Positions 16,794-25,671 of a DNA stretch of 64,000 bases are shown in pieces. Position 1 is the stretch's first letter, and each line of letters starts with the position of its first letter. The notes beneath the pieces were generated by a model that searched no databases, was not told the DNA's origin, and worked only from the letters and a program-made list of their open reading frames with translations. The stretch covers positions 4,030,001-4,094,000 of the forward strand of contig NZ_LT629777.1 of the NCBI RefSeq assembly GCF_900105475.1. Reading direction: 5' to 3'. Made by a program: the position numbers and the translations under genes. Source of the stretch: Pseudomonas asplenii (GTDB taxonomy: Bacteria; Pseudomonadota; Gammaproteobacteria; Pseudomonadales; Pseudomonadaceae).

Positions 16794-19232
16794 TTAGAAG
16801 TTATAGGTCGCTGTCAACCGGGTCGTACGCCCAGGCCGCACCCCGATATAGTTCGGCGTCGCCGTGTATGAGTAAAGCGTGCGGTCAAAGATGTTTTTGA
16901 CGCCCAGCGTCAGTGACCAGTCTTTCTGCCGGTAGAAAATCGACGCATCGGTCTGAGCCCCGCCGGGAAGGGAGAAGTAATTGAAGCCTGAAGCGTACCC
17001 GTTTATCGTGCTGCTGTAGGCATTCACGCCTATCCCTGCTCCCAAGCCTTTGAACGTGCCATCCAACAGCTCATAGGAGGTCCACACGCTGCCGGTGTGT
17101 TTTGGCTGGCCGATCGTTTGAGGAGAAGCGTTAAAAAGGGGGTTCCTTCCTGGTGGCGCTGCCGGTTGGTCGAAATCACTGTAGGTGTAGCTGGCATTGA
17201 TTGCCCAGCCCGGAAGAATTTCACCGGCCAGGTCAAGATCCACGCCCTTGGATTTAAGCCCTTGGGAACCGGTAGTTCGGCCGAACGGATCGGTGGTCGG
17301 CACGCCGGTTTCTTCCATTTGGAAAACGGCGCTGGTCAAGGTCAGGGCGTCGTCGTTGAACTTCACTTTTACCCCGGCCTCCTTTGAATCGCTTTGTCTA
17401 GGAGGCAGCGCCAGGCCTGTGACGTTGTCAGTCGTGTTGTTGGCCTGGAAACCTTTGTAATGGTTTGCATACACCGTTACATCGGGCGTGATGTCGTAAC
17501 TGATGCCGTAGCTCGGTACCCACTTGCTGTTCTTGAAATCCGTTGAAGAGGAAGTGCCACGTCTATTGGCCGGGTAGTCGGGCAAGTTGGGTATATAAAT
17601 AGTCGAATCGGCATCGTACAGAGTACGTCTCGCGACGAGCATGACGTGTGTTTTATCGCCAACCTTGACCAGGTCCTGCAGCAACAGTCCCTTTTGGGTC
17701 TGAAGGTAGTCCCCTGAGTGATAATAGTTGGGTGATGTGTAACTGAAATCAGGCAGGTCGAAATCGTGGCCCGCATTGAGGTTGCCACTGGCTGAAACCC
17801 GAGTTGAAGTATCAAACGCGGAGGTTTTGTAGTGTTGGTAGTCAAGCCCGGCTAGAAGTTTCTGTTCGATAACACCCGTCGTCAGCGTGTAAATAATATT
17901 ATTTTGAGTATTAAAGGAATCGGTGTTCGTTCCGGATTGTAAGCCTCTTGAGCGGATCAAGCCGTTCGGCCCATAAGGCGGTGCACCACCGGGTCCTCCC
18001 GGCTCCCATAGGTGAACCTGGTCTTCTTCACGGGTATAGGTCGCCTTGCTTTCAAACGTGAGGTTGCTTGTGAAGTTGTGACTGAACTCGTAATAACCGG
18101 TTTTGGTATTGCCGGTCACTCGGTCGTCCTTGCCGGTGATGCGGTAATTGGGAAGCTTTTGTATCTTGCCTTGGTAGAGGTACGTCGCAGCGCCTAGAGC
18201 GCCTCGCTGGCCTTGGAGTTCTGCGCCAATCGTCAGGCTGGTGTCGTCATCCTTCCAGCGTAATGCCGGAGCGATATAGTCGCGACGGCCGCCGTTGTAA
18301 TCCGGCTCGCTTTCGTTGGCACGCATGTGGACGATGTTGAGTCGATAACTGAACTGTTTGTCATCACTCAATGCGCCACCCAGATCCAGCGCTTGCTGAA
18401 ATTCGCCCTTGTCGGTCAAGTCCACGCGAAGTTGATGCAATGGCGTGGTTACCGGCGCTTTGCGGACCAGATTGATCGAGCCCGAAGAACCCGCGCTGCC
18501 GGTCATGATGGAGTCCGGGCCCTTGATGACTTCGACACGGTCCAACCCTTCGATTGGAGTAGTGCCGGCGCCAACGTCCGCCACACCATTGGTGCTGGTG
18601 TTCGCAACGGCGAAGCCCCGAATGAAGTAAGAATTGACCCCGCGGTTATTTTGCCAGGTGGTTACGCCCCCAGAGCTGCGTAATGCGTCCTCGAGAGAAG
18701 AGGCTTGGCGGTCGGTCAACAGTTTGTTACTGATTACCTGAACCGAGCGTGGGGTTTCCTGAATCGAGGTGTTGCCGCGCATCGCGCCAGTGGCACTGTT
18801 TGGATTGTAGACCTCTGCATCCTCGTTTTCGGTGCTGCTGCTCACGGTTATGCTGGGTAGTACGGCATCGTTATTGGCCGCCGCTGGCGCCGCAGCGGCT
18901 TGCGGAGCACGCTCAACGGTCAATGTCCCGTTGCTGGTGATACCCAGGCGCAGGTCAGTGCTGCGCAATGCCTGGGCGATGGCTTGTTCGGTGCTCAAGA
19001 GACCGGTAACTGCCGGCACGCGGTAAGCCTTGGCCAATGCCGGGTCGAAGGATATCGTTCTCCCGGTCTGTTGCCCGATCGCCAGGAGTGTCTGATCCAG
19101 CGAGCCCGCAGGAACGTTGAATTGAGCTACGGCCTCTTGCGCGGTTGCCGCCAGGACAACGTGCACCGGCGACAAGCCGGAAATCAGCGAAATAGCCAAA
19201 GCGAGTTTTGCCAACTTGCAGCTTGATGCCAT
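16794..19232 (-). CDS. TonB-dependent outer-membrane receptor with signalling (STN) domain, FpvA/FoxA type
   Basis: An 812-residue transducer. Signal peptide about 1-29 (LALAISLISGLSPVHVVLAA); secretin/TonB short N-terminal domain about 33-105 (FNVPAGSLDQTLLAIGQQTG ... LGITSNGTLTVERA), which contacts a FecR anti-sigma factor; plug about 150-270 (TPRSVQVISNKLLTDRQASS, then VEVIKGPDSIMTG); and a 22-strand barrel ending in aromatic Phe (TATYNF). The ATG at 19232 has GGAG before it. Annotation by family would be siderophore receptor, but its neighbours point to a peptide-like ligand. It is divergent from the ECF sigma/FecR pair. I see no Fur box in the 639-nt region between them. Confidence 0.93.
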   Translation of the reverse strand: MASSCKLAKLALAISLISGLSPVHVVLAATAQEAVAQFNVPAGSLDQTLLAIGQQTGRTISFDPALAKAYRVPAVTGLLSTEQAIAQALRSTDLRLGITSNGTLTVERAPQAAAAPAAANNDAVLPSITVSSSTENEDAEVYNPNSATGAMRGNTSIQETPRSVQVISNKLLTDRQASSLEDALRSSGGVTTWQNNRGVNSYFIRGFAVANTSTNGVADVGAGTTPIEGLDRVEVIKGPDSIMTGSAGSSGSINLVRKAPVTTPLHQLRVDLTDKGEFQQALDLGGALSDDKQFSYRLNIVHMRANESEPDYNGGRRDYIAPALRWKDDDTSLTIGAELQGQRGALGAATYLYQGKIQKLPNYRITGKDDRVTGNTKTGYYEFSHNFTSNLTFESKATYTREEDQVHLWEPGGPGGAPPYGPNGLIRSRGLQSGTNTDSFNTQNNIIYTLTTGVIEQKLLAGLDYQHYKTSAFDTSTRVSASGNLNAGHDFDLPDFSYTSPNYYHSGDYLQTQKGLLLQDLVKVGDKTHVMLVARRTLYDADSTIYIPNLPDYPANRRGTSSSTDFKNSKWVPSYGISYDITPDVTVYANHYKGFQANNTTDNVTGLALPPRQSDSKEAGVKVKFNDDALTLTSAVFQMEETGVPTTDPFGRTTGSQGLKSKGVDLDLAGEILPGWAINASYTYSDFDQPAAPPGRNPLFNASPQTIGQPKHTGSVWTSYELLDGTFKGLGAGIGVNAYSSTINGYASGFNYFSLPGGAQTDASIFYRQKDWSLTLGVKNIFDRTLYSYTATPNYIGVRPGRTTRLTATYNF

Positions 19233-19871
19233 ACGTTTGCGCTCCACCGTGTCCCCAGAAAACCAAAATGTTCGGTTACTGGTTCTGTGTGACGAGATGT
19301 CAAAAGCGTGAGAGGTCTGGCGAAAAAAATGTATTTTTTGGAAAGCAGGACCTGACCTGCAGTAGGCGATTGCCTCCCCCGGGGGCTCTAGCATGGGGGG
19401 GAGGGCTTACCTGAAACCAGTTGCCATCCCTGACGTATTCCGATGACCGGCTACTGATCTTTCGCGGGCTCGTTGAAGGGTTGAAGATCACAGCCGCTGC
19501 ATCTTGTTGATGAGGCTATCAGGGCGTCGGCAGGCAGCACCTCCCGGCAGTGGTGTTGCCGAGTAAATTTCCTACAACTGGGGTTTTTATCGCTTTCCCC
19601 AGGTGCATCTAGGTAACACTCGTCCAGTGCGCTGCATGAACAAGAGAAATTTTTGCAGTGCTGCTTTCTCTTTCGATCAATGATGGTGCGTTGCGGTTTT
19701 TTCCCGCTCCACTATAGCGCTCAATTATGACAACGCTGTGTATCCAGGGTGTTACCTGAACCTGCTGAGCTGTGTTGGCCCAAGACTTGCGTACGTGTGC
19801 CCCAACCGCTTGACCAAGTCGCCGGACCGTCTGTGTGAAGCGTATTCATTTGCAGTTGAACGGGTGCATTC
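19233..19871. other. Divergent control region between receptor and ECF sigma gene
   Basis: 639 bases with no gene. It should contain the promoters of the receptor and of the sigma/anti-sigma operon. No convincing Fur box (GATAAT-type repeats) or long inverted repeat could be recognised. A GC-rich CCCCCGGGGG palindrome lies near 19378. Confidence 0.5.
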
Positions 19872-20396
19872 ATGGCCGCCACTGACTCTCGCATTCGATC
19901 CGATTTACTGACTATGGTCTTTCGCAGTGACTATAGCTGGCTGACCTCGCGCTTGCGCTACAAGCTTGGCTGCCGATACAACGCCGAAGATGTCGCTTCC
20001 GAGGCATTCACCCAGTTGGCTGCAATGCCCACCCTGCAGGAAGTGAAAGAGCCGCGGGCGATGCTGACCACCATCGCCAACCGGGTCATGTATGAACTGT
20101 CGCGTCGTCGGGATCTGGAGCGAGCCTACATGGAGGCTCTGGCTCTGGCACCCGAGGCATGTCATCCTTCGCCGGAAGAGCAGCACTTGCTGATGGAGTC
20201 ACTGCTGGCCGTCGACAAGGCGCTGGAAGGGCTGTCGGTCAACGCCCGGAGCGCGTTCCTGTATAGCCAGCTCGATGGTTTGACCTACGCGCAAATTGGT
20301 GAACTGCTCGGAGTTTCGGCGGCTCGAGTTCGTCAATACATGGTCAAGGCACTGCGGTGCTGTTATGAGGCGGCTCGCCATGAGCAAGGCATCTAA
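19872..20396 (+). CDS. ECF sigma factor, FecI-like
   Basis: A 174-residue extracytoplasmic-function sigma factor. Region 2 is at residues about 12-75 (YSWLTSRLRYKLGCRYNAED, then ASEAFTQLA) and region 4 at about 110-165 (LEGLSVNARSAFLYSQLDGL, then YAQIGELLGVSAARVRQYM), with the FecI-type spacing and short length. It overlaps the anti-sigma gene by 17 bases and lies divergent from a receptor that has the signalling domain, the usual cell-surface-signalling trio. It probably directs RNA polymerase to the receptor promoter and perhaps to the downstream operon. Confidence 0.92.
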   Translation: MAATDSRIRSDLLTMVFRSDYSWLTSRLRYKLGCRYNAEDVASEAFTQLAAMPTLQEVKEPRAMLTTIANRVMYELSRRRDLERAYMEALALAPEACHPSPEEQHLLMESLLAVDKALEGLSVNARSAFLYSQLDGLTYAQIGELLGVSAARVRQYMVKALRCCYEAARHEQGI

Positions 20397-21342
20397 GAAA
20401 AGTACTGACGACGCAGCCGAACAGGCGATCGAGTGGATGGTGTTACTGCGTTCTGGTGAAGCCACACTCGACGATGAGCATGAGTTCGCCGCCTGGCGAG
20501 CCCGCAGTGCGGAACACGATCAGGCCTGTGCCTACATAGAGGCAACGCTGGGTCGGATTCCACTCAGGCTGGCGCCCACTCAGCATCAGGCGGTGCGTTC
20601 TACCTTGCTTGCACCCTCGCGCCGTCGTGAGTTCCTGCGCAATGCCCTGTGCGTGGCAGCAGTCGGCGTAGTGGGTGGGGCGCTGGTCGATAGAACCTAT
20701 CCGGTCGGCAACCTCCTCGCCGATCTTTCGACCCGCACTTCGGAGCGTCGGACCTTGACCTTGGGTGACGGCAGCTCGCTTACGCTCAATGCGCGCAGTG
20801 CGGTCAACATCGATATCGATGAGGTTCACGGCAAGCGCAAGATCAAATTGATGGAAGGGGAAATGTTGCTGCAGGCGGCTGCTTCCCGGCTACCCCTGAG
20901 TGTTCAGTTGGCAGGCGGCAGGGTGGAGCTGGGCAGTGGTCGGCTGTCCATCCGGCATCTGAATGATGGCTTCCGGGTGGCGGCCCTCACCGCGCCTGTG
21001 CAGGTGTGGGATGCGACCGGCAATTCGCGCTTGCTTGCCGTAGGGCAGGGGGCTTCGGTGGGGGCGAACGGCTTCAATGTCTTCCCGATCTCCGCCGTAG
21101 CCGAATGTAGCTGGACGCGGGGGCTGCTGGTGGTTGATGACCAGCCGCTGGCGACCGTAATCGAAGCCCTGCGTAACTATCGTACCGGCGTGGTGCGGCT
21201 GGATCCTCAAGCTGCTGTCATGCGGGTGAGTGGCATATTCCCGTTGGACGACAGCGACAATGCCATCGAATCAATAGCGCAAACCTTGCCGATCATCGTA
21301 CAGCGCACCACAGGTTTTTGGGTCAGCATCAGCGCTGCCTGA
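20380..21342 (+). CDS. FecR-family anti-sigma factor / signal transducer
   Basis: A 320-residue FecR protein: DUF4880 sigma-binding N-terminus (AEQAIEWMVLLRSGEATLDD), a membrane segment at about 86-104 preceded by a twin-arginine-like SRRREFLRNA, and a periplasmic FecR domain (RTLTLGDGSSLTLNARSAVN) with C-terminal STN-like contact region. It keeps the sigma factor inactive until the receptor binds its ligand. The start at 20380 inside the sigma gene has GAGG nine bases upstream; an alternative ATG lies at 20365. The twin-arginine segment agrees with Tat-dependent insertion known for other FecR-type proteins. Confidence 0.9.
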   Translation: MSKASKKSTDDAAEQAIEWMVLLRSGEATLDDEHEFAAWRARSAEHDQACAYIEATLGRIPLRLAPTQHQAVRSTLLAPSRRREFLRNALCVAAVGVVGGALVDRTYPVGNLLADLSTRTSERRTLTLGDGSSLTLNARSAVNIDIDEVHGKRKIKLMEGEMLLQAAASRLPLSVQLAGGRVELGSGRLSIRHLNDGFRVAALTAPVQVWDATGNSRLLAVGQGASVGANGFNVFPISAVAECSWTRGLLVVDDQPLATVIEALRNYRTGVVRLDPQAAVMRVSGIFPLDDSDNAIESIAQTLPIIVQRTTGFWVSISAA

Positions 21343-21519
21343 CGTCTGCATTTGCCTGCTCGTGTTTTCTCCTCCCTTGCTTGACTGACCAGAACCCCCG
21401 CCACGCCTGCCTTCACGGCAGCCCTGCAAAAAAAATCCAAAATAATCGCATTCGCCCCTCACGCTTTTACTTCCTCGTTGCACATAGGTAGTAAGAACAA
21501 CTGTTAGGCGATCACCATC
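21343..21519. promoter_or_regulatory. Possible internal promoter region before the import operon
   Basis: A 177-nt gap, the largest between fecI and the last gene of the locus. It holds an A-tract (GCAAAAAAAATCC near 21426) followed by AT-rich sequence, suggesting that a separate promoter may drive the STN-tonB operon. No consensus boxes are certain. Confidence 0.35.
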
Positions 21520-21897
21520 GTGCTGCGTTCCCTCCTTCCCAAGCGTCATTTTCGCTCTGCCCAGGCCGTGAGTCTGTCAGTACTGATGGCAGGAGGTTGT
21601 GGCAGCAGTATGGCTTGCAGCTTGACCGCCGAGCGAGACTACTCGATAGCTCGCGGCACCTTGAGCAACGCGCTGCTTGAAATCGGGCGTCTCAACGGGT
21701 GCTCGATCGTGTTTGATCCGGGTTTGATCAGCCAGATGCGCAGTGACGGCGTTCGCGGCCATTTCAGTGGCTACGACGTTGCGCGGATGCTCCTGCATGG
21801 CTCGGGGTTCGAGTTGGTGCTTACTGCCAACGGCACCCTGACCCTGCAGCCAGCGGATGTCCAGATCAAGCGTGCGAGTGCGGGGAGAGGCGTGTGA
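21520..21897 (+). CDS. Free-standing secretin/TonB short N-terminal (STN) domain protein
   Basis: A 125-residue protein. An N-terminal hydrophobic stretch (AVSLSVLMAGGCGSSMA) suggests export, and a GGC-type lipobox-like sequence (LMAGGC) could make it a lipoprotein. Residues about 38-110 are a single STN domain (YSIARGTLSNALLEIGRLNG ... FELVLTANGTLTLQP), the module that in receptors touches FecR. Here it stands alone, overlapping tonB by four bases. The start is a GTG without a clear ribosome site, so the exact N-terminus is uncertain. It may modulate signalling between receptor, FecR and TonB in the periplasm. This role is inference. Confidence 0.75.
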   Translation: MLRSLLPKRHFRSAQAVSLSVLMAGGCGSSMACSLTAERDYSIARGTLSNALLEIGRLNGCSIVFDPGLISQMRSDGVRGHFSGYDVARMLLHGSGFELVLTANGTLTLQPADVQIKRASAGRGV

Positions 21898-22730
21898 CCA
21901 ATATGAATGTGCGTGTAGAACAGATCCCTCGCGGGCGCGGCTGGGATGCCAGCCGAATTGGCGAGTTTGCCGAGCTGAAAAAAAGCCGCTTGCCTATCGT
22001 CACGGCGTTCAGTTTTGCAGTGCTGATTCATGTGGCGGCGCTGGCACTGCTGGTCACCCAGGTCAGCAAGCGAGAGTTGACGATGGACGCTTCCGCGCCG
22101 GTCACCAGTGTACGCGTGAGCCTGATCGCCATGCCGCCACCGCCGCCCGTGGTTGTGCCGCCACCGGTGGTCGAAGCTCCTGTTGCGCCGGAGCCCGCCG
22201 TGCTCACCAGTGAGTCGGCAACCCGTACGATAGAACAGGCGCCGCCCAAGCCCGAGGCCAAGCCAAAGGAAGTAAAACCCAAGCTCAAGCCCAAGCCTGT
22301 CATCAAGCCTGAACCGAAGAAAACGCCGCCTGTGGTCGAGCAAAAGCCGGTCGAGCCGAGCCCACGCACTGAAGCCAAGCCTGACCCGAATTCAACGCAG
22401 GCCCAGTCGGCACCTGTTGCGCAAAAGCTGATGGATCTGCCCTCCGCAGTGCCCAAGGACGTGCCTTCGGTAGGTTGCCGCGTGCCGGCGCCGGATTATC
22501 CGCGTAGAGCCCGGCGGCTACATGCCCAGGGACAAGTGCTGGTACGCCTGGAAATCAACCCTAAAGGACTGGTACAGCGCGCGGATGTCGTTCGCAGCAG
22601 TGGCAATGAAGACCTTGACGAGTCTGCGGTTACCGCCGTACGCGGCGCTGTTTGCAACCCTTATATGGAAGGCGGCCAAGCCATCTCGGTGCGCGCTGTG
22701 CAAACCGTTGACTTCAATTTGAGCAAATAA
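21894..22730 (+). CDS. tonB: TonB energy transducer
   Basis: A 278-residue TonB. It has a cytoplasmic N-terminus, one membrane helix at about 41-60 (VTAFSFAVLIHVAALALLV), a proline-rich periplasmic spacer with PPPPPVVVPPP and many KP/EP pairs (about 80-185), and the C-terminal TonB domain (YPRRARRLHAQGQVLVRLEI, then GNEDLDESAVTAV). GTG at 21894 overlaps the upstream stop as GTGA; ATG at 21903 is possible. With the next two genes it makes a private TonB-ExbB-ExbD motor for the nearby receptor. Confidence 0.93.
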   Translation: MTNMNVRVEQIPRGRGWDASRIGEFAELKKSRLPIVTAFSFAVLIHVAALALLVTQVSKRELTMDASAPVTSVRVSLIAMPPPPPVVVPPPVVEAPVAPEPAVLTSESATRTIEQAPPKPEAKPKEVKPKLKPKPVIKPEPKKTPPVVEQKPVEPSPRTEAKPDPNSTQAQSAPVAQKLMDLPSAVPKDVPSVGCRVPAPDYPRRARRLHAQGQVLVRLEINPKGLVQRADVVRSSGNEDLDESAVTAVRGAVCNPYMEGGQAISVRAVQTVDFNLSK

Positions 22731-22770
22731 CCGCTCGACGATGCTCGAGTGCCACAGAAGAGGATTGATC

Positions 22771-23523
22771 ATGCAAGAAATGGGATTGGCCTACGCTTGG
22801 CAAACAGCGGATATGGTGTCGAAAACCATCGCTTTCGTACTGCTGATCATGTCAGTACTGAGCTGGGGAGTGATGATCATCAAGGCTGGGCAGTTGATCA
22901 AGCTACGCAGCATGACGCGCCGCGCGGTGACATCGTTCTGGCGCGCCGAAAGCTTCGAAGAGGGTGTAAAGCAGCTCAATACCGGCCCCGGCAATCCCTT
23001 CGTCCATCTGGCCCAGGCCGGTGTTGCCGCTAATACTCACCAGCAGCAACAGAGCTCCCAGTTGAACAGCCGGTTCGACCTGAGTGACTGGTTGGCACGC
23101 TGCCTCAAGGATGTGGTGGAGGAGCATTTGTCGCGCTTGCAAATGGGCTTGGCAGTGCTGGCGTCGATTGGCAGCACCGCACCGTTCGTGGGGCTTTTTG
23201 GTACCGTGTGGGGTATTTACCACGCGCTCAAAGTGATAGGAACGTCGGGCGATGCATCCTTGGCCCAGGTCGCCGGTCCTGTGGGCGAATCGCTGATCAT
23301 GACGGCATTCGGTCTGTTCGTGGCCATCCCGGCCGTGCTGGGTTACAACGCGATTGCGCGTCGCAACAAAAGCGTCAGTCATGCGCTGGGGCGGTTCGCT
23401 CACGACCTGCACGCCTACTTCCTCACCGGCGCCCGCGTCAGCATTGCCGGCAATGCGGCACAGCCTGTCGCAGTACCTTCCGACAAGTGCTCGGACACTC
23501 TCGTCGAGAGGGCACGGGCATGA
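22771..23523 (+). CDS. exbB: ExbB-type proton channel subunit
   Basis: A 250-residue MotA/TolQ/ExbB protein with three membrane helices: about 13-35 (AFVLLIMSVLSWGVMIIKAG), about 125-150 (LAVLASIGSTAPFVGLFGTV, the conserved pore helix) and about 172-195 (MTAFGLFVAIPAVLGYNAIA). The start at 22771 has AGAGGAT before it and matches the family N-terminus, whereas an in-frame upstream start lacks this. It overlaps exbD by ATGA. Confidence 0.92.
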   Translation: MQEMGLAYAWQTADMVSKTIAFVLLIMSVLSWGVMIIKAGQLIKLRSMTRRAVTSFWRAESFEEGVKQLNTGPGNPFVHLAQAGVAANTHQQQQSSQLNSRFDLSDWLARCLKDVVEEHLSRLQMGLAVLASIGSTAPFVGLFGTVWGIYHALKVIGTSGDASLAQVAGPVGESLIMTAFGLFVAIPAVLGYNAIARRNKSVSHALGRFAHDLHAYFLTGARVSIAGNAAQPVAVPSDKCSDTLVERARA

Positions 23524-23942
23524 GCATGGGTGGCTCACAGTTCGATGCCGACGACGTGATGTCCGATATCAACATGACGCCGTTGATCGACGTCATGCTG
23601 GTGTTGTTGATCATCTTCATCATCACCCTTCCAGTCATCAACCACGCGGTGAAACTTGAGCTGCCCAAAGCCGACAGCCACGCGATGGAAAAGCAGCCAG
23701 ATGCGATCGATGTATCGATCACCGCCGACGGCCAGGTGCTGTGGAACAAGGAAGCGGTGGATGATGAGCAACTCAAACAACGTATCGCCGTGGCTGCGGT
23801 GCAGGACCCCGTGCCCAATGTTCGCCTGTTCGCCGACAAGGCAGTGCGCTACGAGCGGGTCGCCACCGTGTTATCCGCAGCACAAGGTGGCGGCCTGAGC
23901 AAAATCGACTTCGTGACTGAAGCCAAACCCGCAACTCCCTGA
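23520..23942 (+). CDS. exbD: ExbD-type proton channel subunit
   Basis: A 140-residue ExbD/TolR protein: a short cytoplasmic tail, one membrane helix at about 22-42 with the essential aspartate in PLIDVMLVLLIIFII, and a periplasmic domain. The ATG overlaps the exbB stop by four bases. Completes the TonB motor of this locus. The next gene follows after 16 nt. Confidence 0.92.
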   Translation: MSMGGSQFDADDVMSDINMTPLIDVMLVLLIIFIITLPVINHAVKLELPKADSHAMEKQPDAIDVSITADGQVLWNKEAVDDEQLKQRIAVAAVQDPVPNVRLFADKAVRYERVATVLSAAQGGGLSKIDFVTEAKPATP

Positions 23943-23958
23943 GTCCTTTGGTACCCCT

Positions 23959-25671
23959 ATGACCAGTGCCGTAAAAACCACTGCCAGGCCCTCGCTCGCC
24001 CAGCTTTTGCTGCCCTACTGGGTTTCGCAAGACCGGTATTGGGCATGGGGGCTCTTGGCGACCAATCTTGCGATCAACTTCGGTTCGGTCTACGTGTCTC
24101 TTGCGGCAATGCGGGTTGTGGCAAAAACCACGGATGCACTGGTCGCGCGCGATTGGCCTACGTTGTGGGGGGCGCTGGGATTGGGGCTGGCGCTGGGGGG
24201 GACAATGGTGTTTCTGGCCATCATCAATTATGCCGTGCAGGATTACTTGCGCATTCGCTGGCGAACCTGGATGACCCACGGCTTTATCCATCAGTGGACC
24301 GCTGACCAGCGGTTTTATGGAATAGAGCGCGACGGGCTGCTGGGCAATGCTGACCAGCGCTTGGCCGAAGACATTGATGTGTTCGTACAGCGCGCGCTGT
24401 CCTTGAGCGTAGGGACACTGACAGCGGTAGTGAATGCTTTCACATTCGGTGCGGTCTTGTGGTCACTGTCCGGTACTGTCGAGTTCGACCTGGCCGGAAC
24501 CCACTACGCGATTCCAGGTTATCTACTCTACGCCGCGCTCCTGTATTCACTGCTGGGTATGCTGATCGCGCAATGGATGGGCAAGCCGTTGATTGCCCTC
24601 AATGCACGCAAGCAGACAGTCGAGGCGGACTTCCGAGCGCTGGGCATGAACCTGCGCGAAAACGCTGAGCAAATCGCATTTTATCGCGGTGGGCCCCAAG
24701 AGGGACGCCGCATGATGGGACAGTTCCGAGAGATACAGCTCAACTTTGTCGCGCTGGTGATCCGCACCTCCAAGCTATTGGTCACTAACGTGACCTACTT
24801 TCACGTCGGGAGCCTGGTTCCCACCGTATTGTCGATGCCGCGTTACTTGTCAGGTGCTGCCTCGCTGGGGGACATCACTCAGGTTACCGCGTCTTTCGAA
24901 CGCGTTCATTCCTCGCTGAACTACTTCATCTCCTGCTATGTCGATTTCAGCATCTGGTTGGCCTCTGCCAACCGCTTGCGTGACTTCAAGGCGGCGCTGG
25001 ACAAACTGCAATTCAACCGCACCGGTATCGTGTTTAAACATTCAAGCGAGGCGGTATTGACTGCCTCGCCCCTGGCGCTCGAGGCACCCACTGGCGAACT
25101 GCTGAGCCATGTGGCCGCCATCCGCATAGAGCCAGGCCAGCGATGGTTGATCAAAGGGGCCTCCGGTTCCGGCAAAAGCACGTTGATGCGTGCGCTGTCC
25201 GGGTTGTGGCCCCATGGCAACGGCGACATCACACTGCCTGGATCTCAGGCCACCACGCTGTTCGTCCCGCAAAAAAGCTACATTCCAGAGGGCAGCTTGA
25301 AAGCCGCACTGTGCTACCCGGATGCTGAGGCCCGGTTCACCACGGAGCAATGCAGCCAGGCGCTCCTCGATGTCGGCTTGACCGAGCGGGCGGGGTCGTT
25401 AAGCGTATGTGACGACTGGCAGAAAGTGCTCTCTGGCGGTGAGCAGCAGCGCCTGGCCATTGCGCGAGTGTTATTGCAACAACCGCAATTCGTCTTTTTT
25501 GACGAGGCCACCAGCGGGCTGGATATAGCCAGCGAGCACGCGCTGTATCAGGTAGTGTTCGCCCGCCTGCCCAACAGCGCGATTATCAGCATCAGTCATA
25601 ACCGGCAACTCGACTCTTACTACCCCTATCAACTGAACCTCACCTGCGCGCGGCATGGGGTGCCGGCATGA
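23959..25671 (+). CDS. SbmA/BacA-like permease fused to ABC ATPase (1)
   Basis: A 570-residue inner-membrane protein. Residues about 20-340 are an ABC_membrane_2/SbmA-BacA-type transmembrane domain with the signature RIRWRTWMT, LLGNADQRLAEDI and LRENAEQIAFYRGG. Residues about 370-570 are an ATPase: Walker A GASGSGKST at 400-408, signature LSGGEQQR near 491, and Walker B FVFFDEATSGLD. SbmA and BacA take up peptide antibiotics such as microcins; YddA-type proteins add the ATPase as here. It overlaps its sister gene by four bases and follows exbD by 16 nt. In this context it probably carries a peptide-like substrate across the inner membrane; direction is not certain. Confidence 0.88.
   Translation: MTSAVKTTARPSLAQLLLPYWVSQDRYWAWGLLATNLAINFGSVYVSLAAMRVVAKTTDALVARDWPTLWGALGLGLALGGTMVFLAIINYAVQDYLRIRWRTWMTHGFIHQWTADQRFYGIERDGLLGNADQRLAEDIDVFVQRALSLSVGTLTAVVNAFTFGAVLWSLSGTVEFDLAGTHYAIPGYLLYAALLYSLLGMLIAQWMGKPLIALNARKQTVEADFRALGMNLRENAEQIAFYRGGPQEGRRMMGQFREIQLNFVALVIRTSKLLVTNVTYFHVGSLVPTVLSMPRYLSGAASLGDITQVTASFERVHSSLNYFISCYVDFSIWLASANRLRDFKAALDKLQFNRTGIVFKHSSEAVLTASPLALEAPTGELLSHVAAIRIEPGQRWLIKGASGSGKSTLMRALSGLWPHGNGDITLPGSQATTLFVPQKSYIPEGSLKAALCYPDAEARFTTEQCSQALLDVGLTERAGSLSVCDDWQKVLSGGEQQRLAIARVLLQQPQFVFFDEATSGLDIASEHALYQVVFARLPNSAIISISHNRQLDSYYPYQLNLTCARHGVPA

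Noticed and set aside
19233..19871. Fur box upstream of the receptor
   Set aside because: Searched by eye for GATAAT-type hexamer repeats on both strands; only scattered partial matches were found.
21343..21519. Small precursor-peptide gene before the STN gene
   Set aside because: No short frame with ribosome site and leader-core appearance could be found, so a peptide biosynthesis reading of the locus has no direct support.
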